A DNA stretch of 36,521 nucleotides, taken from assembly GCA_015501075.1 (NCBI GenBank), contig JADNYJ010000322.1, forward strand, positions 1-36,521, in the 5' to 3' direction. A program made the translations under genes and the position numbers. The notes beneath the pieces are model-generated. The model searched no databases. It worked only from the letters and a program-made list of their open reading frames with translations, and was not told the DNA's origin. Shown piece by piece: positions 23,760-33,236 of this stretch (the stretch's first letter is position 1; every line of letters starts with the position of its first letter). This DNA comes from Gymnopilus junonius (taxonomy: Eukaryota; Basidiomycota; Agaricomycetes; Agaricales; Galerinaceae).

Positions 23760-24596
23760 TTTTTTTACTGTCTTTCTTTCTTTCATGGATGGCGACACTA
23801 GTGGAGCCCATTACACTGTCTCAAGTGGCTGTTCAATCTGCCTCCACCTCCATTGCATGTGAGTGCAAGTAGTGACGCCTACCCAGTCAAACAGGTCTGT
23901 GTCTTCAGTGGCATCTGCACCAACTGCATCAGCTCGTGCTTGAGGCATAGAGCTCTTCACAAGCGAGATGGCTTGAACGTAGCACCAGCAGAGCTTATGC
24001 TCTTTGATGTGTATGTTCAGGAGATGCCTCTGTTTTGTGCCTCTGTTTTGCTCTTCTAGTGTAGTTTACACCCATTTGTAATACTTAAATTACCTTTCAA
24101 TAAAATTTCTGTACCTGCTACCTATGTGAATACGTTGAAAAACATAAACCAGCTGCAGCTGATGCAGACAAGTTTGTCGAACTTGCACCAGCTCAGCACC
24201 CTGACCACCAGTCAGAGCTAGCATGTTTTCAGCGACTGCAGCTCACTCACTGGCTTTCTTTTCTCCCACCACCACCTCTGCCTCTGCTTTCTTCTGTCTC
24301 TCTTTGACCTGGGATCACAGCTGCGAACTCCTTTCCTCATTTGAGGATCGGAGTCCAGCTTTTTTGGCTGGATTGGGGCTGGAAACAGGAGGGGGGACCT
24401 GTGAAGTAGGAGGCCCTCTCATGTAAGTAACAGAATGAGCTTATGAGTATATCGTGAGCTTGTTCTGGTCCTTTATCTTATTTTTTCTGCATTGATGACC
24501 TGTTGCCAATCCCTGCAGGTCTATCTTAACTACCATCCACAGCCGCAGCTGCCATTCACCCTCCCTCACTTGCAAGGCAAAGCGGGGCTTGTTTTG

Positions 24597-24634
24597 CATG
24601 CTCATGTATGGGGTTTACCCTTGCATCGAGCATG
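24597..24634. repeat. Palindrome module 4
   Basis: CATGCTC and GAGCATG form exact outer arms around a GGGGTTTACCC core. This lies inside the second copy of the duplicated segment. Confidence 0.55.
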
Positions 24635-24978
24635 ATTTTACTATGGCCATGCAAGTGCCATTTTATGGGCTTTCTGTAGTTGGAAGAGCAGTCTATGAGT
24701 CCTAGTGCACCACTGTCTCAAATGACATATACTTCAACAGACAATATCACTAATCTGCTTGCCACCCTTCTTAAAGCCAGTGTCATTTCTGCAAGCTCAA
24801 CACCTCAATTCAAGAGTGTAGGAATATGATTTTATTGGAAAGTATCAACCTTAATGTGCTCGATTCTGTTGCGTAAGTTTTGAGTTTCCCCTTCATTTGT
24901 ATTATTATTGCATGTGTTGCATGTGTCTTCTTATTGATCAGCAGGCATCCACACATTGTAGGGGTCGTCTGTTTGCCC

Positions 24979-25010
24979 ATCGACATGTCTGATTGAGCAG
25001 ACATGTTGAT
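24979..25010. repeat. Hairpin H4, inverted orientation, ATTGAG loop
   Basis: ATCGACATGTCTG and CAGACATGTTGAT pair at 12 of 13 positions. The loop ATTGAG is the reverse complement of CTCAAT, so the hairpin belongs to the H1-H3 family in the other orientation. Confidence 0.65.
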
Positions 25011-25042
25011 CTTGCCCATCTGGTTGGACCTTCTATGTGAAA

Positions 25043-25396
25043 CCGCATTATCTTTCTTTAGCATAGCTCAGGAGGGGGGTGTGTTATATCTCAATGTAAA
25101 ATTCACCTTTTTTTTTGCAATTTAGTTTTATTCTCAAGGGTATATTGGGCCTGCAATATCATATCCTAAGTTGATGTAGTTCTTGCACTACCTATATATT
25201 TCTAATTATGCTACATTTTCGGACTATTTTTCGTTCAATATCAAGAACAAAGTTTGGCTGGCTGAAACCTTGCAGAAAATATGTACCATGGTATTGAAGT
25301 AAATCTCCAAATTTATGAGAGTGACGGCTTTCGCGTTATCTTTATTTACTATAGCTCAGGGGGGGTGCATGTAATATCTTAATGTAGGATAGACCA
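25043..25396 (+). repeat. Duplicated polypurine-tract / LTR-start-like segment
   Basis: Two similar segments of about 66 bp (25043-25108 and 25332-25396) share TTATCTTT, TTTA, ATAGCTCAGG, a G-rich tract, then T(A)ATATCT(C/T)AATGTA and a short A-rich run ending GACC/CACC. A purine tract followed by TG.. is the expected junction between the polypurine tract and the 3' LTR of a retrotransposon. The Gag remnant upstream is on the same strand, which fits. No matching 5' LTR was found left of the Gag remnant, so the LTR assignment is inference. Confidence 0.45.
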
Positions 25397-25498
25397 ATTC
25401 CTATCATCTCTTTTGAAATTTGCTCATCTTATCAAAGGTACTTCGGACTCACAAAATCGTAACTTAGCATGCTTAGGGTTATTGGTGCTTTTTTTTGA

Positions 25499-25564
25499 AA
25501 TCCCTAGCTCATCCCTAGTCCCTATTTTGTCATCCCTAGGCTTATCCCTGGGCTCATCCCTAAT
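25499..25564 (+). repeat. Short tandem-like ATCCCTAG repeats
   Basis: About six copies of TCCCTA/TCCCTG, most within CATCCCTAG, occur in 66 bp. A GTGACAT-GAT-ATGTCAC palindrome follows at 25625-25641. This could be LTR-internal sequence. Confidence 0.5.
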
Positions 25565-25675
25565 AATCTTATGCAATAGCCGAACTCTGTTACCCAAGCC
25601 CAAGGCATAGTGACTCCACTCTAGGTGACATGATATGTCACATCAGTCTTCCCATATTTGGTTCATGGGGCAGCC

Positions 25676-25702
25676 ATTGCCTCAAACATGGTTTGAGACA
25701 AT
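25676..25702. repeat. Recurrent palindrome, copy 1
   Basis: ATTGCCTCAAAC, then ATG, then GTTTGAGACAAT. The arms pair at 11 of 12 positions. It lies two bases from the left target duplication of the hAT-like element. Confidence 0.7.
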
Positions 25703-25712
25703 AGGATTGGGG

Positions 25713-26376
25713 TAGTGTTGCCAAAGTTCAGTTTGGAACTGCTTCGGAGAACCAGAACCAACAGAACTAAACTGCAAAATCCAGTTCTGTTCTGTTCTGG
25801 TTCTTCACTCTAAGTAGGTGGTTCAGTTTTCATTTCCGGGATTTGGCTGGTAGGATGGAACTGGTTCAGAACCAGTTTGAACTGAACTTTTAACTAGATA
25901 TTTTACACCTCTGAAAGTGGAATAATAGCTTTTGAATTTGCTTTGAATCATGCTTGGTATAGCATGAAGGCGGACACTCAGTGGAGTTACAGAAATTTGA
26001 ACTCAGCCAGCCACCACTGATGGTGCATCATTTGGACAAAAAATTTATTTGACTGTACCTGACTGTGTTCCCTGCTCAACAATGGATGACCCCATGGCCA
26101 TTGACCTTGCCCCTGCTCATTGGGAGGATGGAACACTCAAAGGAAAAGGTTGTAAAATTAGCTTAGATGTGTTTATAATCAACGTAAATTAAATTCTCTA
26201 AAGCACCTTCAGTTCTCTGGTTCGAACCAGTTATGGAACTGAACTGAACAGCCAGAACCAGTTCTATACTGTTTGGTTCTGGTTCCAGTCCTGTTCTTCA
26301 AAAAACCTATCAGTTCTGTTCTCAGTTCTCAAAAATGAGGGCGAGAACTGGACAGAACTGAACTTCAGCAACACTA
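25713..26376. mobile_element. Non-autonomous hAT-like element (664 bp)
   Basis: The left end starts TAGTGTTGCCAAAGTTCAGT and the right end, read inward, starts TAGTGTTGCTGAAGTTCAGT, so the terminal inverted repeats match at 18 of 20. The flanks are GATTGGGG (25705-25712) and GATCGGGG (26377-26384), an 8-bp target duplication with one later change. An 8-bp duplication plus a TAGTGTTGC-type end is characteristic of the hAT superfamily. Both ends are packed with GAACT/AGTTC motifs in both orientations, as expected for transposase-binding subterminal repeats. The interior has no gene, so mobilisation would need a transposase encoded elsewhere. Confidence 0.8.
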
Positions 26377-26384
26377 GATCGGGG

Positions 26385-27065
26385 TGCTCTCTGAATGCTT
26401 ATCAGGCTTACTCAGCTTATGTAGTCATGACAGATCACTACTTCATGTTGTTACTTGTCACATTATTACTTCCATGATATCACCCTATCTGTCTAAGCTC
26501 TCACTTGTAATAACGAGGTAGTTGTTACTTGGTCACAATTACCTCAGGTAGTATGCACAGCATCATCTGTTCTGCTGATTTTCTGTGGCTTTGAGCTCAG
26601 TTTGAAGCCATCAAGTACATCAAGTAACAATGTTCTAGAATAATTATGATGTCTGAAAGTTACTGCAACAGTCTGATCACACTGGTGTGTATACTGATGG
26701 TCTCAAACACTGTTTGAGACCATCTTCTGCATCACCAAGAGTATTGACAGAGTTTACTTTGTTGCCAACTATCATATACACATGTTCTCAACCTCTGTTC
26801 AGAATCATATTATATCATACACCCATACTATCTATGTTCTCAACCTCTATTTGGTATAATGCCAGGTCCTGTTCTTTTCAACCACTGTACAAGGCATAGT
26901 GGTATCCATTGTCTTGTGCTGTGAATGATAAATATATGCAAATATAGAGCCTCTATAAGAACCCCAGCAAATAGCATAATATTGCTAATGCAATCCTGTT
27001 TCCCCAAGGGTAATGTACATTATATGCATCATTGTAAGCATTTGTTTTTCTAAAGTCTAATGCAG
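26385..27065. other. Spacer with palindrome and promoter-like DNA
   Basis: There is no gene here. It contains the second recurrent palindrome (26696-26724) and, near its right end, AT-rich DNA with CTATAAGA at 26953-26960, about 110 bp upstream of MYND copy 1. Confidence 0.4.
26696..26724. repeat. Recurrent palindrome, copy 2 (perfect)
   Basis: GATGGTCTCAAACA, then C, then TGTTTGAGACCATC. The 14-bp arms are exact reverse complements with one central base. Confidence 0.8.
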
Positions 27066-27813
27066 ATGCCACTTCATGAAGTTATGTCCCGGAGGTTTCC
27101 ACATATTGGTCAATACTGCTGGTCATGTTTTTCACCACCCAATAAACAGTACTGGAGGTGTTGTGAGAACTGTCAAAATGCCAATTACTGTGTGAGTTCC
27201 TACATGCTCTACTACTGTCTGTGTGCTTAATGATTATCAGAATCACTCATGCCAATGACAGAGTTGGTCTGTTCATCACAGGTTTTGTACTGCCAAGTTG
27301 ATACCAGCTCAGGTGAATTACACAGATGACTGGATCACACTCTTTCTCCCAGAAGTCATCTCTTTCATGCTGACAGTGTACAAGATGCTGACCATCACCA
27401 ATGGGATCGATCTTCTGACATTGATGCAGGAACTCTTACATCGATCCATTCACTTCTATCCTGTCATCACCCTTTTACTTCGTGAAACCTGTCCATGCAT
27501 TCCAGCTGCAAATAAGGTCATGGTTGATCCTTATACCAAGACTTCCATCAAGGCCCTTAAAGTTTGGCATCTGGTCCCTGAGACAGACTTTGCATATCCT
27601 CTGTGCCCAACTGAGCTGATGGCCTGGCTCATGGTAGTTGTGTATTCTTATGATCAGACATCAGATCCTATTCTTCATTTTGTTCCCATACTCATTGATG
27701 TCACAGCCCATTTGACCAGCCTTCCAACCCACGGTGCACATTCTCAACTCAAGCAATTGGCAACAAAGATGTGGATGCAGAGCCGGATGTCATGCAGCTG
27801 CAACATTGAATAG
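27066..27813 (+). pseudogene. MYND zinc-finger protein, tandem copy 1
   Basis: Exon 1 (27066-27191) encodes the first half of a MYND-like zinc finger: YCWSC followed by RCCENCQNANYC. A GTGAGT intron follows immediately after the YC codon. Splicing to an AG at 27312 keeps the frame into VNYTDDWITLFLPEV, where copies 2 and 3 have the CQ..H...C half; here those ligands are lost. The rest (to 27813) aligns with copies 2 and 3: CPCIPAANKVMVDPYTK and YSYDQTSDPILHFVPILID. MYND fingers usually bind Pro-rich protein partners. This copy has no premature stop but its finger is damaged, so it is probably non-functional. A CTATAAGA box lies 110 bp upstream. Confidence 0.55.
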
Positions 27814-27909
27814 TTTGAATTGTAGACATGTTCATGAGAATAAACTTCGGATCAGACCCTTGTCCACAGTGTGGGTCCATCTGTGTCTATTATTAATTTG
27901 TGAGTTTGG

Positions 27910-27960
27910 CCAATAAGAAATGACCAAGTGTATGGGTCCAGCTCTGGAAATCTATAAATA
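27910..27960 (+). promoter_or_regulatory. CCAAT and TATA boxes of MYND copy 2
   Basis: CCAAT at 27910-27914 and TATAAATA at 27953-27960 lie 114-118 and 68-75 bp upstream of the ATG at 28028, normal spacing for a fungal promoter. Confidence 0.5.
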
Positions 27961-28027
27961 TACATCAGATACCTTTTCCAATCAGTGCACAATGTCCCTT
28001 TGTCCATTCACATCAGAAGAGTGACCT

Positions 28028-28741
28028 ATGATCAGTGCTTATTGCTTCCACTGTTTCACACCTCCAGCCGATCGGCTGCAGCGCTGCTCAGGGTTGCCAA
28101 ATGGCTTACTATTGTGTGAGCTTTATTACTCTGCATCCTTTCATCACTCACTGTCCTACCACTTGCAGGATACCATCTGTCAGATGGCAGCCTGGTCAAT
28201 TCATTTGCCTCTTTGCAGGCATGAACCACAACTGCCTGATGAGGAACTCAGCCATGCTTGGATGGAAGAATACAGCCGCTTTCATCCTTTGTTTATTGCA
28301 TCAGTATTTTTACTCCCAGACATGACAACAAAACACCAGAATTTCTCTGAGCTGTGAGCAGTGGTGTAGCAGAAGACAGCAAAATATATTGCAACATACA
28401 TGCTCAACATGTGGCAAGAGCTTCCATGCACACCGGCTTTTCTCAAAGTGTGACTGGACCCTTATTCGGCTTGCACTGTAAAAGCCAGCCACCTGGGTGA
28501 TGAAGCAAATGTGATGGCCAAGTTGGAACCAAACCATAAGGAGGTAATCTTCAGAATTGGGTGCAGTCTCTTTTCATATGATGAAAAGTTTGATGCTATT
28601 CAGACATATATGCAAGTGGTGGTGGACTTGACAATGCTTGACAGCAAGACACCTTTACCTCATGAACTGATCTGACGTATAAGAAGACAGATGAAGTGGG
28701 ACCAGCAGCAATCACATTTGGATTGTGTATGTTCTAAATAG
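28028..28741 (+). pseudogene. MYND zinc-finger protein, tandem copy 2
   Basis: Exon 1 (28028-28115) encodes YCFHCFTPPADRLQRCS and then, after a one-base insertion, GCQMAYYC. An intron (28116-28168) sits at the same codon as in copy 1. Exon 2 opens with DTICQMAAWSIHLPLC, completing a MYND pattern C..C, C..C....YC, CQ...W..H...C. The body contains ELPCTPAFLKV, LDPYSACTVKASHL and VIFRIGCSLFSYDEKF. Premature stops in the same frame are TGA at 28355, 28451 and 28673 and TAG at 28367. At 28451 copy 3 has arginine (KVRLD). The core aligns with copies 1 and 3 along its length, so this is a tandem paralogue and not a separate family. Confidence 0.65.
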
Positions 28742-29123
28742 CCAATAGATGTAGAAAGTTGTTGAGTACCCAACCGCAGAATTATTCCAAGTGATTAAGC
28801 ACTGATCACTACTGAGTTCCCAAGTCACCCCTGATTGTGGTGTGTTTCCAAGTCATGGAAAATCCATAAGAATGGCAGATGCTTTTGCAGAGTGGAGTGA
28901 GACTTGTGCCAAGAGTGCTTAGACCTAGCCATGATCAGGTGCCCTGTCGGCTCAGTGCTAGAAGCACCGCAGTTCCCGAGTCATTAGAAGCACCAAACTA
29001 TCCATCAGAATATTCCCAAGTTAGAGCAGTAGCACCAACAAACTTCCAAAGCTTATCACATGCCATTGAATGAGCAATGGCTTCTTCTAAATAATCAAAG
29101 AGGTTCAGTGCACTCTCAGCTCC

Positions 29124-29909
29124 ATGGCCAACAATGCTCTCCTCTTTTCTCCCACTGCAGGGCGTCCGTTTCTTTCCCCTCAGTCACCAGAAGTCTTGGA
29201 CCTTTGTATACAGTGCTGCAGTAAACCCTGAGCAGGTACTAGAGTAAGAAGGTGCCACCAGTGTGCAAAGGCAGTCTATTGCATTCATGTTTTGTCTTGT
29301 CTATTCAGTACAGCACTAACTCTGTTGTAGAAAAACAGCTGCCAATCAGAGGCACTCCCCATCCACCACTTTGTCTGCAATGTGGATCTGTGTCCAGTGG
29401 ATTTTTGCCTGGTGAATGCATGGCTTGAAAAGTATTGCCACATTGTCAGCCTCTTTATCATTGCAATGCTCGATGTTCCTCCAATCACATCCATTCCATC
29501 CATTCAGGCCCTTGCCGATTGCTATGTGTTTACATTCACCCTGGCCATGACTCAGGGTCACCCATGTGCACCTGATTATACCAAGGTTCGCTTGGACATC
29601 TCCTCCCAGTTCATGATGCCTGCCAATATTCTGCCAGTGGAGTACTTCACCTACCCAGGCCTGATCGCTCCAGGACCCAACCAGGTCTTTTTTAAGATTG
29701 GTTGCAAGATATTCTCTTTCGACCACTGCTGTGAGCCAGTTATGGCCTTTCAGACTTTGAATGTTGACAAGGAAATCTTTTCCTTTGATTATGGTGTACC
29801 TAGTGCCCAGAATCGTTGTGTAGAGCTTCTGAAGCTCTTGGTTGTATGGAATGAACATGAGTGGCATAGAGCAGCAGGAACAGCCTGTGCTTGTCATCCA
29901 GATATGTAG
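29124..29909 (+). pseudogene. MYND zinc-finger protein, tandem copy 3
   Basis: From ATG 29124 one frame reads through a TGA (29229-29231) to CIQCCSKP and RRCHQCAKAVYC, a clear MYND half-finger ending at 29282. The intron (29283-29330, acceptor TTGTAG) is at the same codon as in copies 1 and 2, but its donor reads AT in place of GT. Exon 2 begins KNSCQSEALPIHHFVC, the second half with the same ligand spacing as copy 2 (its Trp is Leu here). It then reads HPCAPDYTKVRLDISSQFM and VFFKIGCKIFSFDHC, ending at TAG 29907. The body is the best preserved of the three, but the stop and the dead donor make it a pseudogene. Confidence 0.65.
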
Positions 29910-30471
29910 ATGTGTTTTCTGTATATGCAGCTCCATCGATTAGTACTTGAATTATATGTGTTATGTTACACACTCTCAATTGTCTCGCCCTCAGTGTTGG
30001 CCCATTTTGTCAATTATGCGGTCTGGCTTTAACTTAAAGAGTGGTCTGAAAGTGACCTGCCTCAAAGCTGACCTGTAAAAGAGCAGACTGTTGGAATATC
30101 AAAATTATGCAAGCATGCACAATGCAGCTCCATTTCCCAAGTAGACTCCATTCTGCATGTTAGGTACTTTATTCAGGTCTTATTAACTATATAGGTACAG
30201 AATTTGTACATAGATAGTCATCTGTTTGCCTCTTGGCTTCCATCTGTCTCTGAGGTCAAACATGTGCTCCACCTTGCCTACAGGCTGTTTTGCAGAATGT
30301 CAGTCAGCCTCCCCTCACAAAATTTGTGTGCATTAAAGTCCTACTTGGTGCTTGTTCAAAAAGCTCTTTACGGACATGATTTGAGGTGGACATGCCACAT
30401 TTAATTAATGTATATTCCTTCTCAAATACATTCTGTGACTTGCATATTTATCTGTGTTTGCATCTCTGAGA
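29910..30471. other. Spacer upstream of the composite helicase gene
   Basis: AT-rich DNA without a supported gene; the frame at 30204-30404 has no domain. The right end is the promoter of the next gene. Confidence 0.45.
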
Positions 30472-30479
30472 TATATAAG
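30472..30479 (+). promoter_or_regulatory. TATA box of the C2H2/RecQ composite gene
   Basis: TATATAAG lies 45 bp upstream of the ATG at 30517. This supports that start over the upstream in-frame ATG at 30454, which would precede the TATA box. Confidence 0.6.
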
Positions 30480-30516
30480 AGGACTCAATAATCAGCCAAC
30501 CTCCAACTTGCTTCTC

Positions 30517-33236
30517 ATGGCTCTCTGCTCTCTCTGTCAGATGTCATTTTCCACTGTAGAAGAGCTTCAAGCTCACAAGCAAAGCACTCATGTGGGATCT
30601 GTTGATTTTGTGCTTGGTGGGAAGTGCTATCATGTCCCTCATGAGGCTGATGGAGGCTTCAAGTGTCCCTGCCCTTATCATCCTCTCAATGTCATTTATC
30701 CTGATCCTCAACAGCTTGTTACACACATTAAAATAGTCTGCAAGTGGATCAATCCACTGGTGTGTTCCACTTTGTTCTTTTTTCCTTGCACTCAAGCTAT
30801 AGTGTTACAGGACCCTATCCATGTAGTGTCTGACCAGCTTGTTGATACTCCAATGCTCTCTGACTATTCTTTAGTCATAAACATTGCCTATGGTCTTCTC
30901 ATTTGCACATCCTGCTCTGTTGTTGTGCTCCCTTCTCAGCTTAATGCTCATTTTCAAAACAAGCATAGCACCAATTTAAATTCACAACATCTACCCTTGC
31001 TTCAGGCCATTTACAGCTACTTCAATGTTGCTGATAACCTTCCTACTTTGTCTGCTCCCATCAAAGAAATTGATGGCTTGCTTCTTTTTGAAGGCATGCA
31101 GTGTACAGCTTGCAGCAACTGCTACACTTCTGCTGCACAGCTCCAGTGACACTTTACAGCCAAGCATTACCCCGCTTTGTCTGTTCCATCAACTTGGCCA
31201 TCAGCACATGTCCAGCATCTCACCAATGGTGCAGGCTCTGGCCATTCTTATTTTGCAGTCATTCCAAAGCTCAGTGTTCAAAGCTCACTCAATGACATGC
31301 TTTTGGCCATTGCTCACTGCTACCCAATTCCCAAGGTGTCTGAAAAGGATGTTCAGTCAGAGGCATGCCTAATTAGTCCCTGGCTAAGGCATACACAATG
31401 GCATGAGTTGCTTGTGGGAAAAAAAATGGAAGATCTGCAGGTGCTTGCTGCTCATCCAAAAGTGAATGAGCTCCCCTCCCTTCAGCTGGCTGTGCTTGAA
31501 GTCTTTGTTTGAGCATCCAGCCTGATGAATGAAACCTCTACACTTGTTCTCCAAAAGATTCATTCTCCTCAGCCTCAAAAGGAGTGAGTGCTATTGCCTC
31601 ACACAGCGTTTGAGACCATAACATGTTGAAAATTTTCCTCTGCAGAATTACCAACTTGCCTTTTCATCATTTGCAGAACCTCATGACTGAAATCAAAGGT
31701 TACATTAGGCCTGTGACATCCCTGATTGCCATGCTTCTTCGTGGGCCTTCTGTACCTCTTCTAGAGGTTATTGAGAAGGCTATCAAGGCCCTGCAGACCT
31801 CACTTGGAAATGGGACTCTGGATGAAGCTGTATCTGATCTGGAGGTGCTTTTGGTCCAGCTTTGGACACAACCTTGGCTTCCCACCAAGGATCATTGCAT
31901 CACTGATCCCACCATTCTGTATTTGGTCTTTTCCAGCATTCTCCCCAGTGGTTCATTCAAAGAACCCAAGCTTATTACCAACATCATTGCACGTTTTGAG
32001 TACTGCATGTGCCTCTTTTCAATCAGCCAAATTCACACACATGTTACCCAAGATGCCGGCTTTGAAGAATGGGAACCCTGGCTGCAGGAAAAAGTTGAGT
32101 CCACCTTCAACTTGCTTTGCACTCTTCAGTATTTTGCATCTTCCATTGCTTTTGGAACCATGGGCCCCCCACGCATATATTGGACAGATTGCAAGACATT
32201 CTACTCAATGCTTTACAAAGGGGATCCTGTTTCATTTGATTGCATTCAAGCTATGCTAAGTGACAATGAAAAAATGCTCAAGGATGTTTGGGAGCAAGAG
32301 CTGCTTTTCTCTCTTGACCTGTCTGTCCAATATGAATCCATCAAAGATGATTTATCAAACATCACCCCAGGTTATGGTTTTGTAACAGATCACCGCAACT
32401 CTTGCTTTTCGGACTCAAACCTGCTGTTATCTTCTATCCTCAACATTTCTCAGCTCAAGGATCATTTTATTGCTTTGGAGCACAAGGGCATCATGGTTTG
32501 GAAAGCTCATGAGCTAAAAACATGGCTCAGCTCTTATGCCAAGTTTCATCTGGCATTGATCACCCGTGTCAATCTCACTCAGGTGCACCCAGTCACATCA
32601 CTGAGCTCACTGGCATGCAGATCACCAACACACCAGAGTATCCACTCAGAAATTTAGTGGCCATGGGCCATCACATTGTTCTCTTGGTCACCTACCTGAA
32701 GACAAGCTCCATGACAGGATTTGATCATCTGATCCCTCATTCCCTTGATGCTTTTTCTTCCATTTGCTTATCCAGGACCTTGCCATTGCTTGCCCTTTGC
32801 TCATTTGGCAGCCTGCATTTATCATCAGACCAATGCCTCTGTTCATTGCCTGTATGACAACTATATTTTTGTCAATCACACCACTTCCTTCAAGACTGAT
32901 GACATTACCAATGCATTGAGAAGAATGTCTGCTCATCACTTTGATCATCCCTTTGGTGTCAATGGTTGGCATCACATCAGCACAGCCTTTTGGTGCCTGA
33001 ACTGCAGTTGCATTCTGGAATTGGTAGAAGACAGTGGAAATGACACCATTCAGGCTCTTCAGAGTAGCCACTGCTGCAAAACTGAGAACTGGGTCTATGG
33101 CCTTAGTCCCGATGTTTTGGCAGGTGCATCAGAAGATGTTCTTCCACTTTTTTCTTGATGCTAGCACTGATTGGCAGATGGAGTGTAAGGTCATTCCTGG
33201 AGGGCTGGTTCTGTCTTATTGCTCTGCACTCATGAG
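30517..33236 (+). pseudogene. C2H2 and tyrosine-recombinase-like N-terminal part of the RecQ composite gene
   Basis: Three C2H2-type fingers open the protein: CSLC..AHKQSTH, CTSC..AHFQNKH and CTAC..HFTAKH (the third broken by TGA 31147). The second sits in an OrsD-like (PF12013) context. A 51-bp in-frame intron lies near 30761-30811 and a phase-2 intron from about 31583 to 31671. A helical region follows (31,672-32,580). Then comes a segment with tyrosine-recombinase boxes: GAPSHITEL (box I, Arg replaced by His, 32594), YLKTSSMTG (candidate strand Lys), GWHHIS (box II, Arg replaced by His, 32970) and SHCCKTENWVYG (His 33069, Tyr 33096, nine residues apart as in lambda-type recombinases). Defects are TGA at 31147 and 31510 and frameshifts near 32570, 32765, 32840 and 33150. 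The recombinase call is inference from spacing. Confidence 0.6.
31593..31619. repeat. Recurrent palindrome, copy 3 (inside an intron)
   Basis: ATTGCCTCACAC, AGC, GTTTGAGACCAT. It is an imperfect copy of the motif at 25676 and 26696 and lies within the intron between the finger and recombinase-like parts. Confidence 0.55.

Larger units (their letters stand above)
22770..25042. repeat. Non-coding hairpin and oligo-T repeat array
   Basis: These 2.3 kb have no credible gene. They contain (i) a duplicated segment of about 400 bp (about 22,790-23,180 and 24,240-24,650, sharing GAGGGGACC/GAGGGGGGACC and GGGAGGCCC/AGGAGGCCC blocks in the same order); (ii) repeated modules of a CCCTCCCTC stem, oligo-T of 8-10 and a palindrome centred on GGGGTTTACCCC or a variant; and (iii) four hairpins with a TTCAAC-type loop. 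The open frames here run through oligo-T (Phe) and are artefacts. The array lies between the Gag remnant and a polypurine/LTR-start-like segment, so it may be the non-coding body of a non-autonomous LTR element. Confidence 0.6.

Noticed and set aside
22770..25042. CRISPR-like array
   Set aside because: Repeats are diverged, unevenly spaced and eukaryotic in context; there is no constant repeat with unique spacers.
26687..26899. Plus-strand frame starting at the perfect palindrome
   Set aside because: No domain, promoter or homologous frame at the other palindrome copies apart from a short chance similarity to the helicase linker.
29346..29936. 196-codon minus-strand frame
   Set aside because: It is the antisense of the well-preserved body of MYND copy 3, which aligns with copies 1 and 2 on the plus strand.
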